Shown: piece after piece, positions 7,380 through 12,791 of the stretch | Layout of the letters: the number at the start of each line of letters is the position of its first letter | Position numbering within the stretch: position 1 is the stretch's first letter | Source: Lachnospiraceae bacterium UBA3826 | GTDB taxonomy: Bacteria; Bacillota; Clostridia; Lachnospirales; Lachnospiraceae | Direction of reading: 5' to 3' | Length of the DNA stretch: 12,791 nucleotides | Assembly: GCA_002393095.1 (NCBI GenBank) | Contig: DGII01000099.1 | Span: 1-12,791, forward strand | The notes under the pieces: model-generated | Databases searched by the model: none | The model's input: the letters and a program-made list of their open reading frames with translations, nothing else | Told to the model about the DNA's origin: nothing | Made by a program: the position numbers and the translations under genes

Positions 7380-7862
7380 ATGACCAAGGAAGAAGCAAAA
7401 AGCAGATTAAGGAAAGCGGGTTATACCGTAAGTGACGATAATTCGGTGGTAACGGTGATCATATCACCCGATAAGGCGGTTAAAGGTGTCGTTAAGGAGG
7501 TAAGGGACATGCTTAAGTCGTATGGCTACGAGGCAAGCTTCGCAGTCAGGCAGCTTAGGGATGCAACCGGTCATATAAGTGATGCCACGGACGCGGCCGG
7601 TACGGATGAGGATGCCATGGATGCTGTCTATACCCATGATGAAGAGACGGCGAGCGCAGATGTGCCTGTAGGGGATGCGGATGAAGATAAGGATGATAAG
7701 GCGGATAAGGATGATTCGACCGGCGTAATCGATGAAAAAGCCGGCGAAGATACCGGAGAGGCTAAAGACGATATCGATTACTTTGATGATGATGATTCGG
7801 ATATGATACTCACTGAGGATGCGGTACAGTTTTCACTGGATGATTTCGGACTTGATTATTAG
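7380..7862 (+). CDS. Unrecognised acidic protein in the scpAB operon
   Basis: A 160-residue protein that I cannot assign to a named family. Residues 1-57 look like a small folded domain with alternating helix and strand: 'MTKEEAKSRLRKAGYTVSDD', then a hydrophobic strand 'SVVTVII', then the helix 'GVVKEVRDMLKSYGYEASFAV'. The last 100 residues are low complexity: about 38 are Asp or Glu (30 Asp, 8 Glu), including a DDDD run, ending in a semi-conserved-looking 'AVQFSLDDFGLDY'. No signal peptide, membrane helix or cysteine is seen. It begins 14 nt after scpB behind a G-rich but weak Shine-Dalgarno (GGGGG 7371-7375) and ends 14 nt before the diguanylate cyclase. Position suggests co-transcription with scpAB. 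An acidic tail could mimic DNA or contact a basic partner, but that is speculation. Confidence 0.75.
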   Translation: MTKEEAKSRLRKAGYTVSDDNSVVTVIISPDKAVKGVVKEVRDMLKSYGYEASFAVRQLRDATGHISDATDAAGTDEDAMDAVYTHDEETASADVPVGDADEDKDDKADKDDSTGVIDEKAGEDTGEAKDDIDYFDDDDSDMILTEDAVQFSLDDFGLDY

Positions 7863-7876
7863 ATGCGGTGATGATT

Positions 7877-9379
7877 ATGAGCGATAAAAAGACTACCCGG
7901 ACTAACGTAAAAGATACTAAGACTGAAAAAAAGAATGGCGGCCTTAAGAGAAGGCTTATTAATATTGTCAGTCTGCCGCTGCTGCTTATGGGAATAGTGA
8001 ACATGATATTCGCTTATTATACCGGATACAGGACCGTGAGCGGTGAGGTCAAACAGGGGTTAAAGGATACAGCCGATTCGGTCGGTTATGTATATGCAGG
8101 GCTATATAAGTCCGATGTGTATTTTATCGAAGAGGACGGAAGATACAGTGTAGATACGGACAAGACGAACGTAGAGACGGATACGGATTACATAGCTTAC
8201 TTAAAGGATAAGACGGGAACGGACATATCCGTACTGTACTATGATATCAGATACCTGACGACGCTTACGGATGCGGAAGGTCAGGTGCTTACGGGTACGG
8301 TTGTGAGCAAGAAGGTGGTGGATGAGCTTACCGCCAGAGGGGAGACCATATTCTATGATGATGTGCAGATAGGTGATAAGAACTTTTATGCATGCTATAA
8401 GCCTGTCAAGGATGATGATGAAAGGCTTGTGGGAATCATAGCGACTGCCAAGCCGACCGGAGTGATCAAGCGGGAGGTGATGTTAAGCATACTTCCCATG
8501 ATACTTATATCCCTTATCATGATGGCGTTAGGCGCAGCAATAGGAGCGGGTGAAGCCAGAAAGCTTGCGCTTGTGATAGAGAAGGAGAAAAACTTCCTGG
8601 GACAGATCGCGGACGGTAATCTGAGAGCCAACCTTGATGCGGATATATTAAAGAGACCGGATGAATTGGGCGAGATGGGCAAGTTCACCGTCCATGTGCA
8701 GAGATTCATAAGGGATATGATAGAGAGAGATACCCTTACCAAGCTATACACAAGGCGCATAGGACAGGCAAGGATGATCGGAACACATCAGGCTTTTAAG
8801 GAGGACGGTGTTTTATTCCAGCTTGTAATGGGTGATATAGATCACTTCAAGAGATTTAATGATACATACGGTCATGACTGCGGAGATCTGGTACTGCAAA
8901 GTGTTGCCGGAATATTCAACAGAATGATGATAGGTAAGGGCTACGCCGTGAGGTGGGGCGGAGAGGAATTCATCCTGGTATATGAGAACATGACCTTTGA
9001 AGAGGCTTATGAACATCTGTGTCTGATAAGGGAAGAGGTTATAGGCCATGTGGTTGAATACAAGGAAGAGCTTCTCAATATAACGATGACCTTCGGTATA
9101 GTCCCCGGAAGTGAAGACGATCTTGATTCCATAATCAAGGTGGCCGACGAATTGCTCTATATCGGTAAGGAGGGCGGCAGAGACAGGATAGTTAAGTTAA
9201 GTGATTACGAAGACCTTGAAGCGGTCAAGGAGGAGCTGGACCAGCTTAAGAGTACAGGCGACGGCAAGGATGACAGAGCAGCTTTCGGTACGGATAATAA
9301 TCCCAAAGCATTCAGAAGTGTACCGGCAGGCTCGGAGGAGGACAGACTTGATGCGCTGATGAAGGGAATCATACAATAG
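7877..9379 (+). CDS. Membrane diguanylate cyclase (Cache-like sensor, HAMP, GGDEF)
   Basis: A 500-residue signalling enzyme that should make cyclic di-GMP from two GTP. From the N-terminus: a basic cytoplasmic leader, a membrane helix (about 28-48), an extracytoplasmic region of about 150 residues resembling a single Cache domain (50-200, with 'ISVLYYDIRYLTTL' and 'YACYKPVKDDDERLVGII'), a second helix (about 201-224), a HAMP-like linker (about 225-280, 'DGNLRANLDADILKRPDELG'), then the GGDEF domain. The cyclase has 'DTLTKLYTRR' (285-294), 'GDIDHFKRFNDTYGHDCGD' (319-337) and the active-site loop GGEEF (361-365). The inhibitory I-site RxxD expected at 352-355 reads IGKG, so product inhibition by that site is unlikely. 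I chose ATG 7877 because GGTGAT lies 4 nt upstream; GTG 7868 and ATG 7871 are in frame. It is the last gene of the scpAB unit and is followed by a strong terminator. Confidence 0.9.
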   Translation: MSDKKTTRTNVKDTKTEKKNGGLKRRLINIVSLPLLLMGIVNMIFAYYTGYRTVSGEVKQGLKDTADSVGYVYAGLYKSDVYFIEEDGRYSVDTDKTNVETDTDYIAYLKDKTGTDISVLYYDIRYLTTLTDAEGQVLTGTVVSKKVVDELTARGETIFYDDVQIGDKNFYACYKPVKDDDERLVGIIATAKPTGVIKREVMLSILPMILISLIMMALGAAIGAGEARKLALVIEKEKNFLGQIADGNLRANLDADILKRPDELGEMGKFTVHVQRFIRDMIERDTLTKLYTRRIGQARMIGTHQAFKEDGVLFQLVMGDIDHFKRFNDTYGHDCGDLVLQSVAGIFNRMMIGKGYAVRWGGEEFILVYENMTFEEAYEHLCLIREEVIGHVVEYKEELLNITMTFGIVPGSEDDLDSIIKVADELLYIGKEGGRDRIVKLSDYEDLEAVKEELDQLKSTGDGKDDRAAFGTDNNPKAFRSVPAGSEEDRLDALMKGIIQ

Positions 9380-9410
9380 AAGATGATCCCGTATATACAG
9401 ATTTTTTATT

Positions 9411-9447
9411 AAGCCCGAAGAAAAATGCTTTTTCTTTGGGCTTTTTT
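9411..9447 (+). terminator. Rho-independent terminator of the scpAB operon
   Basis: A 15-bp stem, AAGCCCGAAGAAAAA (9411-9425) paired with TTTTTCTTTGGGCTT (9429-9443) with one G-U pair, encloses a 3-nt loop. It is followed by T residues to 9447 and lies 31 nt after the diguanylate cyclase stop. Confidence 0.9.
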
Positions 9448-9531
9448 ATGATATACTCTGTAATAGTGCGCTAGAATAAAATCAGCGAACTCAGATGTGT
9501 AATAATTTTTAATATAAATGGAGGGCTTTCA

Positions 9532-10956
9532 ATGAGTACTACAAGTAAGGCTGGCCAGAGAATCCTCTCTGTGCTTGACGAAAACAGCTTCGTTGAAATC
9601 GGTGCTTCTGTTACGGCAAGATCTACCGACTTCAATCTGAATGCCAGCGATACTCCATCAGACGGTGTTGTAACCGGATATGGCGTAATTGATGGTAATC
9701 TTGTGTATGTCTACAGCCAGGACCCGTCAGTATTGGGCGGAAGTATCGGCGAGATGCATGCCAAGAAAATTGTTAATCTTTATGATCTTGCACTTAAGGT
9801 CGGTGCACCTGTTATCGGACTTATTGACTCTACCGGCTTAAGACTTGAGGAGTCAATGGATGCGCTCAATGCCTTGGGAGAGGTCTATGCGCAGATGTCT
9901 TTAGCTTCAGGAATCATACCGCAGATAACTGCCGTGTTCGGTTCTTGCGGAGGCGGGTTGTCGGTAGTTACTGCATTGTCTGATTTCACCTTCATGGAGG
10001 ATAAGGCGAAGATGTTCGTTAATTCTCCTGATGCCATAAAGGGCAATAATGCAGGAAAATGCGACAATTCTGCTGTTGCTTTCCAGTCTGAGGAAGCCGG
10101 AAATGTTGATTTTTCCGGTGATGAAGCACAAATATATAATGGTATCAGAGAGCTTATAAGCGTGCTTCCCGGCAATTGCGAATCAACAGCCTTCGATGAC
10201 TGCGAGGATGATCTTAACAGAGTATGTGAAGGCATATCCGGATGCAGCGGTGATACAACTGTGGCTTTATCCATCTTAGCCGATAACGGCATGTTCGTAG
10301 AGACTAAGGCGGCATACGCCAAGGATATGGTTACGGGCTTTATCAAGCTTAACGGTGATACAGTGGGCGTAGTAGCCAACAGATGTGAAGTGCTTGACGA
10401 TAACGGCAAGAGCGTTGAGAAATTCGACAGTGTATTATCTGCAAGAGGACTTGAGAAGGCTTCGGCTTTCGTAAAGTTCTGCGATGCCTTCGAGATACCG
10501 ATACTTACTCTTACCAATACCGAAGGCTTTAAGAGCTGCATGTGCGGCGAGAAGCGCATGGCAAGAGAGGCCGCAGTGCTTACGGCAGCTTTCGCATCAG
10601 CTACGGTTCCCAAGGTTAATGTAATAGTCGGCAAGGCATATGGCAGCGCCGGAGTGATAATGAATTCCAAGGCTACAGGTGCCGACATGACATTCGCATG
10701 GAATACAGCCAAGGTAGGAACCATGGATTCCAAGCTTGCGGCTCAGATAATCTGCGATGGCAAGAGTGCGGATGAGGTCAATGATTGCGCCAAGAAGTAT
10801 GATGAACTTCAGAACGGAGTTGAGAGTGCAGCAAGACGCGGACTTGTAGATACGGTGATCGCACCCGAAGATACGAGGAAGTATGTGATCGGTGCATTTG
10901 ATATGCTTTATACCAAGGCTGTTGATATACCGGATAAAAAGCATGCAGCTATATAA
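9532..10956 (+). CDS. Decarboxylase alpha subunit (carboxyltransferase), MmdA-like, divergent
   Basis: A 474-residue biotin-dependent carboxyltransferase of the crotonase-fold family (MmdA, PccB, AccD5, GcdA). It would move a carboxyl group from an acyl-CoA or similar substrate to the biotin on the carrier protein. Visible family landmarks are 'DENSFVEIG' (16-24), 'GVVTGYGVIDGNLVYVYSQD' (45-64), 'GGSIGEMHAKKI' (69-80), the N-half oxyanion region 'GSCGGG' (137-142), 'FVKFCDAFEIPILTL' (313-327) and 'ATVPKVNVIVGKAYG' (357-371). Compared with MmdA as I remember it (about 510 aa), it lacks roughly 30 N-terminal residues. The usual GFLPG...GIIRHGAK loop and the KAYGGAYDVM motif are altered ('GFKSCMCGEKRMAR', 'KAYGSAGVIM'). 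It has 12 cysteines. The context (OadG, biotin carrier and beta subunit downstream) supports a Na+-pumping decarboxylase. The substrate is unassigned; methylmalonyl-CoA is the likeliest by gene order. RBS GGAGGG (9520-9525), 6 nt spacing. Confidence 0.85.
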   Translation: MSTTSKAGQRILSVLDENSFVEIGASVTARSTDFNLNASDTPSDGVVTGYGVIDGNLVYVYSQDPSVLGGSIGEMHAKKIVNLYDLALKVGAPVIGLIDSTGLRLEESMDALNALGEVYAQMSLASGIIPQITAVFGSCGGGLSVVTALSDFTFMEDKAKMFVNSPDAIKGNNAGKCDNSAVAFQSEEAGNVDFSGDEAQIYNGIRELISVLPGNCESTAFDDCEDDLNRVCEGISGCSGDTTVALSILADNGMFVETKAAYAKDMVTGFIKLNGDTVGVVANRCEVLDDNGKSVEKFDSVLSARGLEKASAFVKFCDAFEIPILTLTNTEGFKSCMCGEKRMAREAAVLTAAFASATVPKVNVIVGKAYGSAGVIMNSKATGADMTFAWNTAKVGTMDSKLAAQIICDGKSADEVNDCAKKYDELQNGVESAARRGLVDTVIAPEDTRKYVIGAFDMLYTKAVDIPDKKHAAI

Positions 10957-10983
10957 GAGATTACAGAAAGGAAGATACTTGAT

Positions 10984-11781
10984 ATGAAGAATACGAAAAA
11001 ATTCTTACTTATATTAGGTATGGTGACGTGTCTTGCAAGCGTATCTGCATGTGGTGAGAGTAATACCGTAAGAGAATCAAAATTCGATGATGAGACTATA
11101 CTAAATGCTACGGATTCTTATCTGTCAGCCATCAACGAACTGGCATCGGACGGAAGAACGGCTTCTGATGTTGCTGCCATGCTTAAGCAGTACAATATGA
11201 CTGTTGAAGACTACTACGGTATGAAGGAAGAGGTTCTGGATGCGGCTGTGGCGAATTACAAGACAGCGCTTGAGGATCTTGGCTCATATAACGGAATAGA
11301 GAGCGTATCGCATGTCGAAGAAGAAGATCTTCTTACGATCAATGCCACCATAAAGGGTACAGCTACCGCTCCCGACGGAAGCTTAAGGACCGCTGATGTG
11401 AATATCGAGGTAGATCCAAGCAACGGATCGGTCACATCGATACTTACGAATGTCAACTATACCACTAAAGAGCTGATGACCAACGCAGCCCTCAATACCG
11501 TACTCGGTATGGGTACTGTGTTCGTGGTGCTTATCATACTGATGGCAATCATATCACTCTTTAAGATAGTCAATAATTTACAGAATAAGGCTAGCGATAA
11601 GAATGCGGGCAAAGCTTCCGCAACCGAATCGGTAGACAGAGCCGTTGCCCAGATCGAAAAGAACGAGCAGGCTTCGGATGATACAGAACTCATTGCGGTG
11701 ATCGCAGCAGCCATAGCTGCAAGCGAAGGAGCCGCATCGGCTGATGGTTACGTAGTACGTTCTATCAGAAGAAGATATTAA
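10984..11781 (+). CDS. OadG-family decarboxylase subunit with lipoprotein-type N-terminal domain
   Basis: A 265-residue protein combining three parts. Residues 1-23 form a bacterial lipoprotein signal with lipobox V-S-A-C, so Cys23 is the predicted lipidated residue. Residues 24-165 form a soluble, mostly polar domain that would be extracytoplasmic, with beta-rich segments such as 'SVSHVEEEDLLTINATIKGT'; I do not recognise it confidently (DUF3887-like is possible). Residues about 174-195 form a membrane helix ('GMGTVFVVLIILMAIISLF') followed by a cytoplasmic tail that ends 'ELIAVIAAAIAASEG' and 'GYVVRSIRRRY'. That helix and tail are the signature of OadG/MmdD, the small subunit that anchors the carboxyltransferase and carrier to the membrane beta subunit. 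Canonical OadG/MmdD proteins are about 80-120 residues and lack the front domain. RBS AAAGGAAG lies about 10 nt upstream. The gene is 27 nt after the alpha subunit gene and 19 nt before the carrier. Confidence 0.8.
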   Translation: MKNTKKFLLILGMVTCLASVSACGESNTVRESKFDDETILNATDSYLSAINELASDGRTASDVAAMLKQYNMTVEDYYGMKEEVLDAAVANYKTALEDLGSYNGIESVSHVEEEDLLTINATIKGTATAPDGSLRTADVNIEVDPSNGSVTSILTNVNYTTKELMTNAALNTVLGMGTVFVVLIILMAIISLFKIVNNLQNKASDKNAGKASATESVDRAVAQIEKNEQASDDTELIAVIAAAIAASEGAASADGYVVRSIRRRY

Positions 11782-11800
11782 TGAATTGGAGGATAATAAG

Positions 11801-12169
11801 ATGAAGAATTATACCATTACAGTTAATGGCAACGTATATGACGTAACAGTAGAAGAGGGTGCAGGAAGCGGTTCGGCTCCTGTAGCTAAGGCGGCTCCGA
11901 AGGCAGCTCCCAAGGCAGCACCCGCAGCAGCACCCAAGGCAAGCGGAGCTGCCGGAAGCATCAAGGTTGAGGCCGGTGCAGCAGGTAAGGTCTTCAAGAT
12001 TGAAGCAGGTGTAGGCCAGGCTGTTAAGAAGGGTGATGCCGTAGTCATCATCGAAGCTATGAAGATGGAGATTCCTGTTGTGGCACCTTCAGACGGAACT
12101 GTTGCAAGCATTGATGTAGCAGTCGGCGATGCCGTAGAAGCAGGTGCAACACTTGCGACTCTTAATTAA
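11801..12169 (+). CDS. Biotin carrier subunit of the decarboxylase (MmdC/GcdC-like)
   Basis: A 122-residue carrier protein. The N-terminal about 20 residues ('MKNYTITVNGNVYDVTVEEG') are typical of decarboxylase biotin subunits. An Ala/Pro/Lys-rich flexible linker with repeated 'APKA' units (about 26-50) allows the carrier to swing between active sites. The C-terminal biotinyl domain contains EAMKM (85-89), with Lys88 the predicted biotinylation site, and the second half-motif 'VVAPSDGTVASIDVAVGDAV'. Start ATG 11801 is preceded by GGAGG (11788-11792), 8 nt away. An upstream in-frame TTG at 11786 overlaps that site and is unlikely. Biotin must be attached by a ligase encoded elsewhere. Confidence 0.92.
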   Translation: MKNYTITVNGNVYDVTVEEGAGSGSAPVAKAAPKAAPKAAPAAAPKASGAAGSIKVEAGAAGKVFKIEAGVGQAVKKGDAVVIIEAMKMEIPVVAPSDGTVASIDVAVGDAVEAGATLATLN

Positions 12170-12220
12170 GAGTTGTTGGATATTTTCAAAATGATGTAAA
12201 AATATTCAGAAAGGAACAAC

Positions 12221-12791
12221 ATGGAATACATATCTAATACATTGAACAATCTGGTGCACCAGACAGCATTTTTTAATCTGACCTGGGGCAACTATGTGAT
12301 GATCGCTGTAGCGTGTATCTTCCTGTACCTTGCGATTGCCAAGGAATTCGAGCCGCTTCTGCTCATTCCCATCGCATTCGGTATGCTGCTTGTCAATATC
12401 TATCCGGATATAATGTTGAGCTTCGAAGAGTCACCTAACGGTATAGGCGGTCTTCTGTACTACTTCTACAAATTGGATGAATGGGCCATACTTCCTTCGC
12501 TCATATTCATGGGTGTAGGAGCTATGACAGACTTCGGTCCTCTTATTGCCAATCCTAAGAGCTTTCTCTTAGGTGCAGCAGCACAGCTCGGTATATATAT
12601 GGCGTATTTCGGTGCCATTGCACTTGGCTTTAACGGTAAAGCGGCAGCTTCCATATCTATCATAGGAGGTGCGGACGGTCCTACGTCCATCTTCCTTGCC
12701 GGTAAGCTCGGACAGACTAATCTGCTCGGACCTATCGCAGTGGCAGCATATTCGTATATGTCGCTCGTGCCGATCATACAGCCTCCGATAA
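12221..12791 (+). CDS. Na+-translocating decarboxylase beta subunit (MmdB/OadB/GcdB), runs off right edge
   Basis: The first 190 codons of a polytopic membrane protein are present; no stop is reached. Start ATG 12221 has AAGGA (12211-12215) 5 nt upstream. Recognisable beta-subunit motifs are 'AKEFEPLLLIPIAFGMLL' near the front, 'FMGVGAMTDFGPLIANP', 'IIGGADGPTSIFLAGKLG' with the Asp implicated in Na+ coupling in Klebsiella OadB, and 'YSYMSLVPIIQPPI' at the window edge. The family decarboxylates carboxybiotin and couples this to Na+ export across the cytoplasmic membrane. It is separated from the carrier gene by 51 nt with no convincing terminator or promoter, so it is probably co-transcribed with the three genes upstream. 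MmdB, OadB and GcdB are too alike to tell apart on this fragment. Confidence 0.92.
   Translation, partial: MEYISNTLNNLVHQTAFFNLTWGNYVMIAVACIFLYLAIAKEFEPLLLIPIAFGMLLVNIYPDIMLSFEESPNGIGGLLYYFYKLDEWAILPSLIFMGVGAMTDFGPLIANPKSFLLGAAAQLGIYMAYFGAIALGFNGKAAASISIIGGADGPTSIFLAGKLGQTNLLGPIAVAAYSYMSLVPIIQPPI

Noticed and set aside
9448..9531. Search for a promoter of the decarboxylase operon
   Set aside because: A promoter must exist here because a terminator precedes it. TATACT (9452-9457), TAAAAT (9477-9482) and TAATAA (9500-9505) all lack a convincing -35 at the right distance, so I did not annotate one.
9885..10733. Minus-strand open frame of 282 codons opposite the carboxyltransferase
   Set aside because: A shadow of a well-supported gene; no start signal and a serine/alanine/leucine-rich product typical of antisense frames.
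11880..11950. Repeated gct-ccg/ccc-aag units as a DNA repeat element
   Set aside because: These encode the Ala/Pro/Lys linker of the biotin carrier, a standard feature of the family, not an independent repeat.
12180..12205. ATATTTT/AAAATAT inverted repeat between the carrier and beta-subunit genes
   Set aside because: Only 7 bp of A-T pairs with a 12-nt loop and no T-run; too weak for a terminator. It could at most affect mRNA processing.
1..12791. CRISPR arrays, insertion sequences, phage genes, tRNA or rRNA genes
   Set aside because: No direct repeats with spacers, no transposase or integrase motifs, and no RNA gene signatures were seen on either strand.

Overview
The window reads as a chromosomal stretch of a low-to-middle GC Firmicute, most likely a Clostridia/Lachnospiraceae anaerobe. 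The reasons are strong AGGAGG-type ribosome binding sites, AGA/AGG, ATA and CTT codon preference over most of the window, an scpA-scpB pair, rpsU next to alaS, and a Na+-pumping biotin decarboxylase operon of the mmd/oad type. There are no transposases, phage genes, CRISPR repeats, tRNAs or rRNAs.

Layout. At the left edge (1-760, minus strand) is the N-terminal part of a DUF1015-family protein. It is divergent from a WYL-domain transcriptional regulator (933-2024, plus). A short intergenic region between them holds a candidate sigma-A promoter and an imperfect palindrome that could be an operator. Everything to the right is on the plus strand. alaS (2088-4748) has its own consensus promoter starting on the base after the regulator's stop codon. 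rpsU (4840-5016, ribosomal protein S21, 58 aa) has its own promoter and a clear intrinsic terminator (5025-5055). A membrane-anchored metallophosphoesterase (5085-5969) follows. Then comes a tight four-gene unit: scpA, scpB, an unrecognised acidic protein and a membrane diguanylate cyclase with an intact GGEEF site, closed by a strong terminator (9411-9447).

The last region (9532 to the right edge) is a decarboxylase operon in the order carboxyltransferase, OadG-like subunit, biotin carrier, membrane beta subunit. This is the gene order known for Na+-translocating methylmalonyl-CoA decarboxylases (mmdA-D-C-B). The carboxyltransferase moves a carboxyl group from an acyl-CoA or 2-oxo acid to the biotin on the carrier. 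The membrane beta subunit then decarboxylates carboxybiotin and exports Na+. The substrate cannot be fixed from sequence because the carboxyltransferase is divergent.

Most of the window is ordinary housekeeping. The points most worth a second look are the OadG-like subunit, which carries a lipoprotein signal and an extracytoplasmic domain; the atypical carboxyltransferase; the acidic protein and diguanylate cyclase embedded in the scpAB operon; a CX3CX3CXC cluster in AlaRS; and a change in codon preference near position 2025. I do not see a convincing wholly new system.
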